Assembly (NCBI RefSeq): GCF_038148855.1
Contig: NZ_JBBVGR010000003.1
Location: 310,001 to 374,000, forward strand
Direction: 5' to 3'
Origin: Phycobacter sedimenti
GTDB lineage: Bacteria > Pseudomonadota > Alphaproteobacteria > Rhodobacterales > Rhodobacteraceae
Length of the DNA: 64,000 bases
Shown here piece by piece: positions 1-8,456 of the stretch. Below the pieces are notes generated by a model that had not been told where the DNA came from, made no database searches, and was given only the letters and a program-made list of their open reading frames with translations. The stretch's first letter is position 1. Each line of letters starts with the position of its first letter. The position numbers were made by a program, and so were the translations under genes.

Positions 1-5
1 GTCAT
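1..5 (-). CDS. possible 5' end of a divergent gene (partial)
   Basis: On the minus strand an ATG begins at position 5 and is preceded by an AAAGGAC ribosome-binding-like sequence 4-5 nt upstream, so a divergent gene may start here and run off the left edge. Only a few bases are present, so no product can be named. If real, it separates the ureC cluster from anything further left. Confidence 0.25.
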
Positions 6-112
6 GGGAGTCCTTTAGGCCCCAATCCATCCCGTCGCTGAGCCGCGCCAAATGGACCGGCTGCTATCAATTGTAACGCAAGCGTATTCACCAAACAGAT
101 AAGGACTGCAAA

Positions 113-934
113 ATGTGTGATCTATGCGTACTCGAGAGTGTGAAGGACCGCATGATGTCGCGACGGGGCCTGTTCAAGTCCGCCGTCGGCGCTGCCGCCG
201 CGATGACGGTCGGCTCGGCGGTCGGCACCCGCCCCGCCTTGGCCTCTGCCGCACAGGATGTACATGACCTGACCCACACATTGTCCAAGGACTTTCCGAC
301 ATTTGGTGGCCCGTCAGGGTACCGCCCCGAGCAGGTCGCCAATTTCGCCGAAAACGGATACAATATGTTCACGCTGGTCATCGACGAACATACCGGCACG
401 CATATTGACGCGCCATTGCACTTCTCAGCGGACGGTGCCTCGGTCGACGAACTTCCCGTCGGGCAACTGATCTGCCCATTGGCGATCATAGATATCGCCG
501 AAAAAGCCGCCTCAGATGCCGATGCACAGCTGACACCCGATGACATCAAGGCCTGGATTGCCGCGCATGGCCCCATTCCCGAAGGCGCCTGCGTGGCGAT
601 GTATTCGGGCTGGGCCGAAAAGGTCGGCACAGATCTGTTCAGAAACGCCGATAAAGACGGGGTCATGCATTTCCCGGGCTTTCACATCGAAGCGACGCAG
701 ATGCTGCTTGAGGAAACCCGGGCCGCCGCGATCGCCGTGGACACGTTGTCTCTTGATTATGGAGCATCAGCCGATTTTGCCACTCACTATGCCTGGTTGC
801 CCGCCGGTCGCTACGGCATCGAATGCGTGGCCAATCTGGACAAGCTGCCTGCAACAGGCGCCACGATGATCGTCGGTGCACCCAAGCACAAGGGCAGCAC
901 CGGCGGCCCTGCCCGACTCATGGCCCTCGTCTGA
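113..934 (+). CDS. Tat-exported cyclase-family hydrolase (kynurenine formamidase/isatin hydrolase superfamily)
   Basis: A 273-aa member of the cyclase family (PF04199), whose members are metal-dependent hydrolases of amides or lactams such as N-formylkynurenine or isatin. The metal-site signature H-x-G-T-H-x-D-x-P-x-H-F is seen as HTGTHIDAPLHF near residue 94. The N-terminus carries a twin-arginine signal (SRRGLFK at about residues 16-22, then an Ala-rich hydrophobic stretch ending near ALASA), so the enzyme is probably periplasmic. The ATG at 113 has AAGGA 7 nt upstream; the Met codons at residues 14-15 are alternatives. It lies 85 bp upstream of ureC in the same direction. The substrate cannot be read from the sequence, and a link to urea metabolism is only positional. 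Confidence 0.85.
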   Translation: MCDLCVLESVKDRMMSRRGLFKSAVGAAAAMTVGSAVGTRPALASAAQDVHDLTHTLSKDFPTFGGPSGYRPEQVANFAENGYNMFTLVIDEHTGTHIDAPLHFSADGASVDELPVGQLICPLAIIDIAEKAASDADAQLTPDDIKAWIAAHGPIPEGACVAMYSGWAEKVGTDLFRNADKDGVMHFPGFHIEATQMLLEETRAAAIAVDTLSLDYGASADFATHYAWLPAGRYGIECVANLDKLPATGATMIVGAPKHKGSTGGPARLMALV

Positions 935-941
935 GCACTCT

Positions 942-970
942 GGCGGTCCACACCTGGTTACAGGACCGCC
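942..970 (+). repeat. inverted repeat between the cyclase gene and ureC
   Basis: GGCGGTCC at 942-949 is perfectly complementary to GGACCGCC at 963-970, with a 13-nt loop that can partly pair (CCTG/CAGG). There is no U-tract, so it is not a typical terminator. It may be an mRNA processing or stabilising hairpin between the cyclase gene and ureC. Confidence 0.4.
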
Positions 971-1019
971 ACCCATAAGCCCCCGCGCCCAAGCGCAAAA
1001 CTGGACAGGAGAGGCCGCA

Positions 1020-2756
1020 ATGCCCGCAAGAATATCCCGCGCCGATTATGCCGCCATGTATGGCCCCACCACCGGGGACAAGCTGCGGCTGGCTGATACC
1101 GATCTGATCATCGAGGTGGAGCGCGATCTCATCGCCGAGCGCGCAGGCGAGAACGCGCCCCTTTACGGAGAAGAGGTGAAATTCGGCGGCGGAAAGGTGA
1201 TCCGCGACGGCATGGGGCAATCCCAGGCAACCCGCGCCGCAGGCGCCGTGGACACGGTGATCACCAATGCGCTGATCATCGATCACACCGGCATCTACAA
1301 GGCCGATGTGGGGCTGCGCGACGGGCGCATCCACAAGATCGGCAAGGCGGGCAACCCGGACACCCAGCCCGGCGTCGATATCATCGTCGGCCCCGGCACC
1401 GAAGCCATCGCGGGCGAAGGTCGGATCCTGACGGCGGGCGGCTTTGACAGCCACATCCACTACATCTGTCCGCAACAGATCGAGGATGCGCTACATTCCG
1501 GCCTCACCACCATGCTGGGCGGCGGCACCGGGCCGGCCCATGGGACTTTGGCCACCACCTGCACCCCCGGTGCCTGGCACCTTGGTCGCATGATGCAGGC
1601 GGCTGATGCCTTCCCGATGAACCTGGCCTTTGCAGGCAAGGGCAATGCCTCGCTTCCCGCCGCCATCGAGGAACAGGTTCTGGCCGGGGCCTGCGCCCTG
1701 AAACTGCACGAGGACTGGGGCACCACGCCTGCGGCCATCGATTGCTGCCTTGGGGTGGCAGATGCGATGGACGTGCAGGTGATGATCCACACCGATACCC
1801 TGAACGAGAGCGGCTTTGTCGAGCACACGGTGAAGGCCATGAAGGGCCGCACCATCCACGCCTTCCACACCGAGGGCGCGGGCGGTGGCCATGCCCCCGA
1901 CATCATCAAGATCTGCGGCGAGGATCACGTCCTGCCGTCATCAACCAACCCGACGCGGCCCTTTACCGTCAACACCATCGAAGAACACCTCGACATGCTG
2001 ATGGTCTGTCACCACCTCGACAAATCCATCCCCGAGGATGTCGCCTTTGCCGAAAGCCGGATCCGCCGCGAAACCATCGCGGCCGAGGATATCCTGCACG
2101 ACATGGGGGCCTTCTCCATCATCGCCAGCGACAGTCAGGCCATGGGCCGGGTGGGCGAGGTGCTGATCCGCACCTGGCAGACCGCCGACAAGATGAAGAA
2201 ACAACGTGGCCGCCTGCCCGAGGAGACCGGCGATAACGACAATTTCCGCGTCCGCCGCTATATCGCGAAATACACCATCAACCCAGCCATCGCCCACGGC
2301 ATCAGCCGGGAAATCGGCAGCATCGAAGAAGGCAAACGCGCCGATCTGGTGCTGTGGAACCCGGCGTTTTTCGGCGTGAAGCCCGAAATGGTGCTGATGG
2401 CCGGCACCATCGTCTGCGCGCAGATGGGCGACCCGAATGCCTCGATCCCGACGCCGCAGCCGGTCTATTCGCGGTCCATGTGGGGCGCCTATGGCCGCTC
2501 GGTCGAACATTCCGCCGTGATCTTTGTTTCCGAGGCAGCGCAGGCCGATGGGCTGCGTGACAAGCTGGGACTGGCGAAACAGACCGTTGCCGTAAAAGGC
2601 ACCCGTGGCATCGGCAAATCGGACCTGCTGCTCAACAGCGCGACGCCTCAAATCGAGGTCAATCCCGAAACCTACGAAGTGCGCGCGGACGGCGAATTGC
2701 TGACCTGCGAGCCCGCCAAAGAGCTGCCCATGGCGCAGCGCTACTTTTTGTACTGA
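1020..2756 (+). CDS. ureC: urease alpha subunit UreC
   Basis: Catalytic urease subunit, 578 aa, hydrolysing urea to ammonia and carbamate in the cytoplasm. Every active-site residue is present at a constant offset of 11 from the Klebsiella enzyme: His145 and His147 (DSHIHY), the Lys228 that becomes carbamylated (KLHEDWG), His257, His283, the flap Cys330-His331 and Asp371. The ATG at 1020 is chosen because AGGAGAG lies just upstream and the protein then begins in the usual family way (MPARISRADYA); an in-frame extension to 876 would overlap the preceding gene. The accessory genes ureE, ureF and ureG follow. The small subunits ureA and ureB and the accessory gene ureD are not seen here. Confidence 0.98.
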   Translation: MPARISRADYAAMYGPTTGDKLRLADTDLIIEVERDLIAERAGENAPLYGEEVKFGGGKVIRDGMGQSQATRAAGAVDTVITNALIIDHTGIYKADVGLRDGRIHKIGKAGNPDTQPGVDIIVGPGTEAIAGEGRILTAGGFDSHIHYICPQQIEDALHSGLTTMLGGGTGPAHGTLATTCTPGAWHLGRMMQAADAFPMNLAFAGKGNASLPAAIEEQVLAGACALKLHEDWGTTPAAIDCCLGVADAMDVQVMIHTDTLNESGFVEHTVKAMKGRTIHAFHTEGAGGGHAPDIIKICGEDHVLPSSTNPTRPFTVNTIEEHLDMLMVCHHLDKSIPEDVAFAESRIRRETIAAEDILHDMGAFSIIASDSQAMGRVGEVLIRTWQTADKMKKQRGRLPEETGDNDNFRVRRYIAKYTINPAIAHGISREIGSIEEGKRADLVLWNPAFFGVKPEMVLMAGTIVCAQMGDPNASIPTPQPVYSRSMWGAYGRSVEHSAVIFVSEAAQADGLRDKLGLAKQTVAVKGTRGIGKSDLLLNSATPQIEVNPETYEVRADGELLTCEPAKELPMAQRYFLY

Positions 2757-2898
2757 GGAGCACAAAAAATGAGCGTTTTCATAACGTTGCGCCAGGCGCA
2801 TGGCAGCCATTCCAACTGCGGCCTAGCTAGGTCAGAATCGATGTCCTATCTTCAGTGCCAATGGGAGGAGTTCACAACTGAAACAGGAGTGACCTCCA

Positions 2899-3138
2899 AT
2901 GGCATATACGACACATCACACCGCATCGGCCGCTCCGGCCAGCGCGATCTCTGTTCTGAAAATCCTGGCAAAACCCTTTGTTGCCCTCGGCAACGGGCTG
3001 GTGGCCCTCGGCGAAGCCAACGACCGCAGCCGCAAGGTGCAAAGCCTGATGGCCATGAGCGATGCGGAGCTGGCAGAGCGCGGTCTCAAGCGCGACCAGA
3101 TCGTTCAGCACGTCTTCTCGGACGTCTACTACATCTGA
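2899..3138 (+). CDS. DUF1127 domain small protein
   Basis: A 79-aa protein whose C-terminal half has the DUF1127 look: a short Arg/Leu-rich helix and the pattern DAELAERGLKRDQI followed by a short aromatic tail (DVYYI). In Rhodobacterales, DUF1127 proteins are small, often stress-induced, and some are described as RNA-binding (CcaF1). The ATG at 2899 has AGGAGTGACC upstream. It sits between ureC and ureE, an unusual place for this family, and the 142-bp leader could hold its own promoter. I see no direct link to urease maturation. Confidence 0.8.
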   Translation: MAYTTHHTASAAPASAISVLKILAKPFVALGNGLVALGEANDRSRKVQSLMAMSDAELAERGLKRDQIVQHVFSDVYYI

Positions 3139-3181
3139 GCCGAAACCCGGCGCCAGACACATCGCTGCGCGGGGGGCTGTC

Positions 3182-3748
3182 ATGACCGCCCCCACTCATC
3201 TGCACACACATCTACACACAATGGTTGCCCGTCAGTATCACGGGCATGCGCATGAGCCACAGCCCAAGGACAGGGTTGTTCTGGACTATGACGCGCGGTT
3301 TCTGCGCCGTAAGGTGCTGACCACCGAAAGCGGCGCGCGTCTTCTGGTGGATCTGCCGCAGACGACCTCTCTGGATCAGGGCGGTGTTCTGCTGCTTGAG
3401 GGCGGCGGCGAGATTGCTGTCATTGCCGCACCGCAAGAGCTGCTTGCAATCACGGCAGAGAACGATGGAGACTTGGTGCGCCTGGCCTGGCACATCGGGA
3501 ACCGCCACACCCCCTGCCAGATCACGCCCGAGCGGCTGCTTATCCAGCGCGACCATGTGATACGCGCGATGCTGACGCAGCTTGGCGCCACGGTGGCGGA
3601 AGTGACCGAACCCTTCACGCCTGAGGGTGGCGCCTATGGCCACGGGCGCACCCATTCCCACGATCACGGACATACCCACGGGCACGATCACGGGCATACT
3701 CACGGACACAGCCATGATCATGCAGAGGGGCACTCCCATGAGCATTGA
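3182..3748 (+). CDS. ureE: urease accessory protein UreE (nickel metallochaperone)
   Basis: A 188-aa UreE that binds Ni and delivers it to the UreFG-apourease complex. The core (about residues 30-145) has the UreE N and C domains, including the conserved GNRHTPCQI segment. The last 40 residues carry about 16 histidines in GH/DH/TH repeats, the classical nickel-binding tail. The extreme N-terminus is also His-rich (THLHTHLHT, then YHGHAH), which is unusual. The ATG at 3182 follows DUF1127 after 43 bp; an ATG at 3221 would remove the first His cluster. The 3' end overlaps ureF by 11 bp, suggesting coupled translation. Confidence 0.95.
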   Translation: MTAPTHLHTHLHTMVARQYHGHAHEPQPKDRVVLDYDARFLRRKVLTTESGARLLVDLPQTTSLDQGGVLLLEGGGEIAVIAAPQELLAITAENDGDLVRLAWHIGNRHTPCQITPERLLIQRDHVIRAMLTQLGATVAEVTEPFTPEGGAYGHGRTHSHDHGHTHGHDHGHTHGHSHDHAEGHSHEH

Positions 3749-4385
3749 GCCCGGCGCGGTCCTGTTGATGCAATGGCTCTCTCCGGCCTATCCGGTGGGC
3801 GCCTTCGCCTATTCTCATGGGCTTGAGGCCGCTTGCAACGCGGGTCAGATCACCAACGCCGAGACACTGGCGGATTGGCTCGGAGATCTGCTGCTCTATG
3901 GCAGTGGACGCAGCGATCCGATCATCCTTGCCGCCGCATATCAGGCGCAGGATGACGCGGCCTTGGTTCAGGTGGATGCCCGCACCCGCGCCTTTGCGCC
4001 CTCTCGTGAACGGCTGGCCGAGGCCGTGAGCCAGGGCGCTGCCTTCTGTCAGACAACACGTGGCATCTGGGGGGACGATCTGCCGGATCTCACCTATCCA
4101 GTTGCCGTGGGCCGCGCGGCGCGGCTGCATGGGCTGTCTCTTGATCTGACCTTGCAGATGTACGTGCATGCTTTCGTCTCCAACCTTGTCGCCGCCGCCC
4201 AGCGGCTGGCTCCGGTGGGTCAGCTGGAGGGGCAACGGGTTCTGACAGACCTGGCACCACTGATCCGGGATGCCGCGCAGAATGCGCTTGATAGCGATCT
4301 GTCGACCCTTGCCGGGGTGAGCTTTGCCTCCGACATCGCATCCATGCATCACGAAACCCAGTATTCGAGGATCTTCCGCTCATGA
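3738..4385 (+). CDS. ureF: urease accessory protein UreF
   Basis: A 215-aa, mostly helical UreF that joins UreD(H) and UreG on the apourease and acts as a gate for nickel transfer. The N-terminal LLMQWLSPAYPVGAFAYSHGLE motif region and the C-terminal SDIASMHHETQYSRIFRS tail are typical of the family. The ATG at 3738 lies inside the end of ureE (11-bp overlap), and the gene ends in an ATGA overlap with ureG, so ureE, ureF and ureG are translationally coupled. Longer in-frame extensions read only the His-tail coding region of ureE in another frame. Confidence 0.95.
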   Translation: MSIEPGAVLLMQWLSPAYPVGAFAYSHGLEAACNAGQITNAETLADWLGDLLLYGSGRSDPIILAAAYQAQDDAALVQVDARTRAFAPSRERLAEAVSQGAAFCQTTRGIWGDDLPDLTYPVAVGRAARLHGLSLDLTLQMYVHAFVSNLVAAAQRLAPVGQLEGQRVLTDLAPLIRDAAQNALDSDLSTLAGVSFASDIASMHHETQYSRIFRS

Positions 4386-5023
4386 GCAGTTTCAACGGAC
4401 CTTTGCGCGTTGGCATCGGCGGGCCGGTCGGCGCCGGCAAGACCACCCTTACGGCGCAGCTGGCGCGCGCGCTGTCGCCGCATCACTCGATCGGGGTGAT
4501 CACCAATGACATCTACACGCAGGAAGATGCCGAGGCGCTGATGCGCATGCAGGTGCTGCCGCAGGACCGGGTGATCGGTGTGGAAACCGGCGGCTGCCCC
4601 CATACCGCGATCCGAGAGGATGCCTCGATCAACCTTGCGGCCGTGGCCGAGATGCAGGCGCGCCACGCCGATCTCGAGATCGTGCTGATCGAAAGCGGCG
4701 GAGACAACCTGTCCGCCACGTTCAGCCCCGAGCTGGCCGATGTCACCCTCTATGTGATCGATGTGGCAGCGGGCGAAGAAATCCCCCGCAAGGGTGGTCC
4801 GGCCATCACCCGGTCGGATCTGCTGATCATCAACAAGACCGACCTTGCACCGCATGTGGGCGCTTCGCTGGAGGTGATGGAGCGGGATGCCGGCCGCATG
4901 CGCGGCGCCCTCCCCTTTGTTTTCACCAGCCTGCGTCATGGCAAGGGCGTTCCTGATGTCGTTGCCCATCTGTGCAGCATAGGCGGTGTCACCTCGCCAC
5001 TGCTTCTCGAAGAAACCGGTTGA
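4382..5023 (+). CDS. ureG: urease accessory GTPase UreG
   Basis: A 213-aa SIMIBI-class GTPase that couples GTP hydrolysis to nickel insertion into urease. The P-loop is GGPVGAGKTT (residues 13-22), the nickel-binding Cys72-Pro-His74 motif is present (ETGGCPHTA), and the guanine-specificity motif NKTD is visible. The start overlaps the ureF stop (ATGA). It is the last gene of the urease unit; the intergenic region after it contains a degenerate copy of the two-hairpin repeat. Confidence 0.97.
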   Translation: MSSFNGPLRVGIGGPVGAGKTTLTAQLARALSPHHSIGVITNDIYTQEDAEALMRMQVLPQDRVIGVETGGCPHTAIREDASINLAAVAEMQARHADLEIVLIESGGDNLSATFSPELADVTLYVIDVAAGEEIPRKGGPAITRSDLLIINKTDLAPHVGASLEVMERDAGRMRGALPFVFTSLRHGKGVPDVVAHLCSIGGVTSPLLLEETG

Positions 5024-5043
5024 GAGTGCGGCGGCAGGCGAAC

Positions 5044-5107
5044 GCTCCCGCGCCCTCCATCGCCTTTGAAAAGGCGCTTTCAGTCTTGGGCCCCGCCGCT
5101 GCCCGGT
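5044..5107 (-). repeat. degenerate two-hairpin intergenic element (copy E)
   Basis: Read on the minus strand this contains GCCCAAGAC (5091-5083), then a hairpin CGCCTT/AAGGCG with a 4-nt loop (5061-5076), then GGGCGCGGGAG (5055-5045). This is the same order as the better copies near 28.6, 45.9 and 52.1 kb, with the GCCCAAG/GGGCGCGGGAG variant shared with copy F. The first hairpin is poorly formed (GC-rich sequence up to 5107). It lies 3' of ureG and could double as a weak terminator. Confidence 0.4.
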
Positions 5108-5211
5108 GTCCTTGACGTTTCATCGCAATTGACGCGGATAGGACGGGTTGAGATAACTCTGCCGAAACCCTTTTCTGCCTATTGTGTGCAGACCAATTTA
5201 TCACTAGAAGC

Positions 5212-5223
5212 GTTAGCGCTAAC
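5212..5223 (+). promoter_or_regulatory. palindromic LacI-family-type operator upstream of pgi
   Basis: A perfect 12-bp palindrome GTTAGCGCTAAC lies 72 bp upstream of the pgi start. A central GCGC core flanked by TTA/TAA is typical of operators bound by LacI-family sugar regulators in alphaproteobacteria. No regulator gene is next to it. It probably controls the pgi-zwf-edd-eda unit. A related imperfect site (53940-53953) lies upstream of glpK. Confidence 0.55.
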
Positions 5224-5295
5224 TTTCGTTGTTCTGGTCTGTCTCCAAAAGGCTTCCGGACCGGACTTCAAACGATTTGCAAGGATCATTTTGGA

Positions 5296-6912
5296 ATGAG
5301 TGACATCTGGGAACACCTGGCTAAGCAGAGGGCAGCGACCGCTGGCGTCCCTCTTCTGACGCTGTTCGAGACACCGGACAGGTTTGATCGTTTTTCGGCC
5401 AGCAGCGATGGGATGCTCATGGACTTTTCCAAGACAGCGCTGGATGACACCAGCCTGTCTCTGCTGATCAGACTGGCCGAAGGCGCCGAGCTATCGGACC
5501 ACATTGATGCGATGTTCTCGGGCGATAGGATCAACTCGACAGAAGATCGCTCCGTTTTGCACACCGCCCTGCGCGCGCCCGCGGATCGCAAGATCATCGT
5601 GGACGGCACAGACATCGTCCCCGCCGTGCAGAAGACCCTGCACCGGATGGAGGACTTCGCCGAAGCCCTGCGCAGCGGTACGTTCCAAACGGCAGGCGGC
5701 CAGGCCTTTACCGACGTGATCAATATCGGGATCGGCGGCTCGGACCTCGGGCCCGTCATGGCAACGCTTGCCCTCGCCCCCTACCACGATGGCCCACGCT
5801 GCCATTTCGTCTCCAACGTGGATGGCGCCCATATCGCCGACACGCTGAAAGGGCTCGACCCCGAAACCACGCTGGTGATCATCGCCTCCAAGACCTTCAC
5901 CACGACCGAAACGGTGGCCAATGCGGAAACCGCGCTGAAATGGCTGCGCGCGGCCTTGGGAGAGAAGGCAAGTGGCCATCTTGCGGCAGTGTCCTCGGCC
6001 CTCGACAAGACGGCCGCCTTTGGCATCCCACCCGAGCGCGTCTTCGGCTTCGCAGATTGGGTCGGCGGACGCTACTCAATGTGGGGGCCGGTTGGGCTTC
6101 CCATCCTGATCACCGTGGGGCCAGAGAACTTCCGCGCCCTCCTGAGCGGCGCGGCTGCCATGGATGACCATTTCCGCTCCGCGCCCTTTGCCCGGAACCT
6201 GCCGGTCCTCTTGGGGCTGATCGGGATCTGGCACAACAATGTCTGCGGCTACGAAAGCCGCGCGGTGCTGCCTTATGAGCAACGCCTCGCCCGCCTGCCC
6301 GCCTACCTCCAGCAACTCGACATGGAAAGCAACGGCAAGGGCGTCACCTTGGATGGAACGTCGCTCACCCGCGACTCCGGCCCCATCGTCTGGGGGGAGC
6401 CGGGCACCAATGGACAGCACGCCTTTTATCAGCTTCTGCACCAGGGCACCCGCGTGGTTCCGGCCGAGTTCCTGATCGGCGGCGAAGGGCATGAACCCGA
6501 CCTTGCGCACCAGCATCGCATGCTGGTGGCCAATTGCCTGGCTCAGTCCGAGGCCCTGATGCGGGGCCGCAGTCCGCAGGAGGCACGCGTGATCGCCGCA
6601 AAGCGCGGTTTTGAGGGCGCGGATCTGGACCGCATGACGGCGCATCTGACCTTTCCCGGCAACCGTCCTTCTGTCACCATCGCCTATGACAAGCTCACCC
6701 CTTTCGTGCTGGGCCAGATTGTTGCGCTATATGAACACCGTGTATTCACCGAAGGGGTCATATGGGGCATCAACTCCTTTGACCAGTGGGGTGTGGAACT
6801 GGGCAAGGAACTTGCGCTCAGCCTTCTGCCCATGGTCGAGGGCGCCGGAAGCGATGGCAAGGACAGCTCTACCCGGGGGCTTTTGTCGAAACTTGCCCGC
6901 AAGACGGGCTGA
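5296..6912 (+). CDS. pgi: glucose-6-phosphate isomerase
   Basis: A 538-aa phosphoglucose isomerase interconverting glucose-6-phosphate and fructose-6-phosphate in the cytoplasm. The family signatures are present: the sugar-phosphate loop NIGIGGSDLGP, the SKTFTTTET segment, and the GGRYSMWGPVGLP and QLDMESNGKG regions with the catalytic Glu/His/Lys neighbourhood (GINSFDQWGVELGK). The ATG at 5296 gives the usual start MSDIWEHLAKQRA; an in-frame extension to 5182 would cross the operator palindrome. It is the first gene of a pgi-zwf-edd-eda run on one strand. In an Entner-Doudoroff organism Pgi feeds fructose-6-P or triose-derived hexose back into the oxidative route. Confidence 0.97.
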   Translation: MSDIWEHLAKQRAATAGVPLLTLFETPDRFDRFSASSDGMLMDFSKTALDDTSLSLLIRLAEGAELSDHIDAMFSGDRINSTEDRSVLHTALRAPADRKIIVDGTDIVPAVQKTLHRMEDFAEALRSGTFQTAGGQAFTDVINIGIGGSDLGPVMATLALAPYHDGPRCHFVSNVDGAHIADTLKGLDPETTLVIIASKTFTTTETVANAETALKWLRAALGEKASGHLAAVSSALDKTAAFGIPPERVFGFADWVGGRYSMWGPVGLPILITVGPENFRALLSGAAAMDDHFRSAPFARNLPVLLGLIGIWHNNVCGYESRAVLPYEQRLARLPAYLQQLDMESNGKGVTLDGTSLTRDSGPIVWGEPGTNGQHAFYQLLHQGTRVVPAEFLIGGEGHEPDLAHQHRMLVANCLAQSEALMRGRSPQEARVIAAKRGFEGADLDRMTAHLTFPGNRPSVTIAYDKLTPFVLGQIVALYEHRVFTEGVIWGINSFDQWGVELGKELALSLLPMVEGAGSDGKDSSTRGLLSKLARKTG

Positions 6913-6948
6913 TACTGAAACGGCCCGAACGAAGGAACAGGCAGACAC

Positions 6949-8397
6949 ATGGTTTCACGCGTTATTCCCGTCGACCCTTTCGATCTGGTCCTCTTTGGCG
7001 CCACCGGCGATCTGGCCCGACGCAAGATCCTGCCGAGCCTTTTTCACCGGTTCCAGATCGGCCAGTTCGATACCCAGACCCGGATCATCGGCACCTCGCG
7101 TGCGGACCTGGACCGGCAGGGGTTCCGGGAAATGACAGCCAGTGCCATCCGTGAATTCGGCCAGGAAGAAAGCACGACGGAAGAGGAGATTGCGGCCTTT
7201 GCAGACCTCCTCGATTATGTGCCTGTCGATGCCCGGGGCGACACCGGCTGGGACGAGCTTGGAGAACACCTGCGTGCAGATGTGATCCGCGCCTTCTACC
7301 TGTCAGTCGGCCCAAGCCTGTTTACCGATATCGCGGACCGTCTCAGCGCCAGTGGCATTGCCACCCCCGACAGCCGCATCGTGCTGGAAAAACCCTTCGG
7401 GCATGATCTGGCCTCGGCGCAGGCGCTCAATCAGGCGCTGCGGGCGCATTTCCAAGAGGGTCAGATCTATCGGATCGACCATTACCTCGGCAAGGAAACC
7501 GTGCAGAACCTGATGGCGCTGCGCTTTGCCAATTCCCTGTTCGAACCCCTATGGAACTCTTCCCATATCGACCATGTGCAGATCACCGTCGCCGAAAGCA
7601 TCGGGGTCGAGGGGCGCGGGGAATACTACGACAAATCCGGCGCCATGCGGGACATGGTGCAGAACCACCTGATGCAGCTTTTGTGCCTCACCGCGATGGA
7701 GCCGCCCGCCCGGTTTACGCCAAACGCGGTGCGTGATGAAAAGGTCAAGGTGATCGAGGCGCTGGACCCCGTGGCCCCGGACGACATCGCGCGCGGTCAG
7801 TATCGCGGCAAGAATGGCGACAGCTACCGTGACCATGCGGGCAACCCTGACAGCTCCACCGAAAGCTTTATCGCGATGAAGGTGCAGGTGGCGAACTGGC
7901 GTTGGGCCGGCACGCCCTTTTACCTGCGCACCGGCAAATGCCTGCGCGAGCGCGTGTCCGAAATCGCGGTCTATTTCCGTGACCCGCCACACAACATCTT
8001 TGAAGGCGCCGCCGGGGTACATGGCAATGTTCTTGTGATCCGCCTACAGCCCGATGAAGGCATCACCCTGCGCACCACGATCAAGGATCCCGGCCCCGGC
8101 GGCATGCGTCTGACGGGGGCCAACCTTGATATGACCTTTGCCGAATCCCTCCCCGACGCCGGCCGCCCCCAGGACGCTTACGAGCGGCTGATCATGGATG
8201 TGATCCGGGGCAATCAGACCCTTTTCATGCGCGGCGACGAGGTCGAGGCCGCATGGGCCTGGGCGGACCCCATCATTTCAGACTGGACCGAGGCAGGCAC
8301 CGAACCGCAGCGCTATGACCGCGGCGGGTCGGGGCCGGAGGATTCTCTGCTCTTGATGCACCGCGACGGGCGCCGATGGCGCAGCATCGGAGACTGA
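6949..8397 (+). CDS. zwf: glucose-6-phosphate 1-dehydrogenase
   Basis: A 482-aa NADP(+)-linked enzyme oxidising glucose-6-phosphate to 6-phosphogluconolactone. The N-terminal Rossmann motif is FGATGDLARRKILPSLF, and the active-site signature RIDHYLGKETVQNL with the catalytic His and Lys is intact. Length is normal. It starts 36 bp after pgi, behind AAGGAACAGG. The next gene is edd; no 6-phosphogluconolactonase gene lies between them, so that step is encoded elsewhere or is spontaneous. Confidence 0.97.
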   Translation: MVSRVIPVDPFDLVLFGATGDLARRKILPSLFHRFQIGQFDTQTRIIGTSRADLDRQGFREMTASAIREFGQEESTTEEEIAAFADLLDYVPVDARGDTGWDELGEHLRADVIRAFYLSVGPSLFTDIADRLSASGIATPDSRIVLEKPFGHDLASAQALNQALRAHFQEGQIYRIDHYLGKETVQNLMALRFANSLFEPLWNSSHIDHVQITVAESIGVEGRGEYYDKSGAMRDMVQNHLMQLLCLTAMEPPARFTPNAVRDEKVKVIEALDPVAPDDIARGQYRGKNGDSYRDHAGNPDSSTESFIAMKVQVANWRWAGTPFYLRTGKCLRERVSEIAVYFRDPPHNIFEGAAGVHGNVLVIRLQPDEGITLRTTIKDPGPGGMRLTGANLDMTFAESLPDAGRPQDAYERLIMDVIRGNQTLFMRGDEVEAAWAWADPIISDWTEAGTEPQRYDRGGSGPEDSLLLMHRDGRRWRSIGD

Positions 8398-8456
8398 CAG
8401 ATCCCCCACCGCCTGCCCCCTGCCCGCCCGCGCCAGACACCCGAAAGGCATCTCAC

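Noticed and set aside
942..970. Intrinsic terminator between the cyclase gene and ureC
   Set aside because: The stem is good but no U-tract follows. ureC has no separate obvious promoter after it, so it is listed only as an inverted repeat.
2769..3185. Plus-strand frame after ureC with a good GAGGAG upstream
   Set aside because: Most of it is the DUF1127 gene read in another frame. Only the first 40 codons are free, and they show no recognisable domain; a very short translated leader cannot be excluded.
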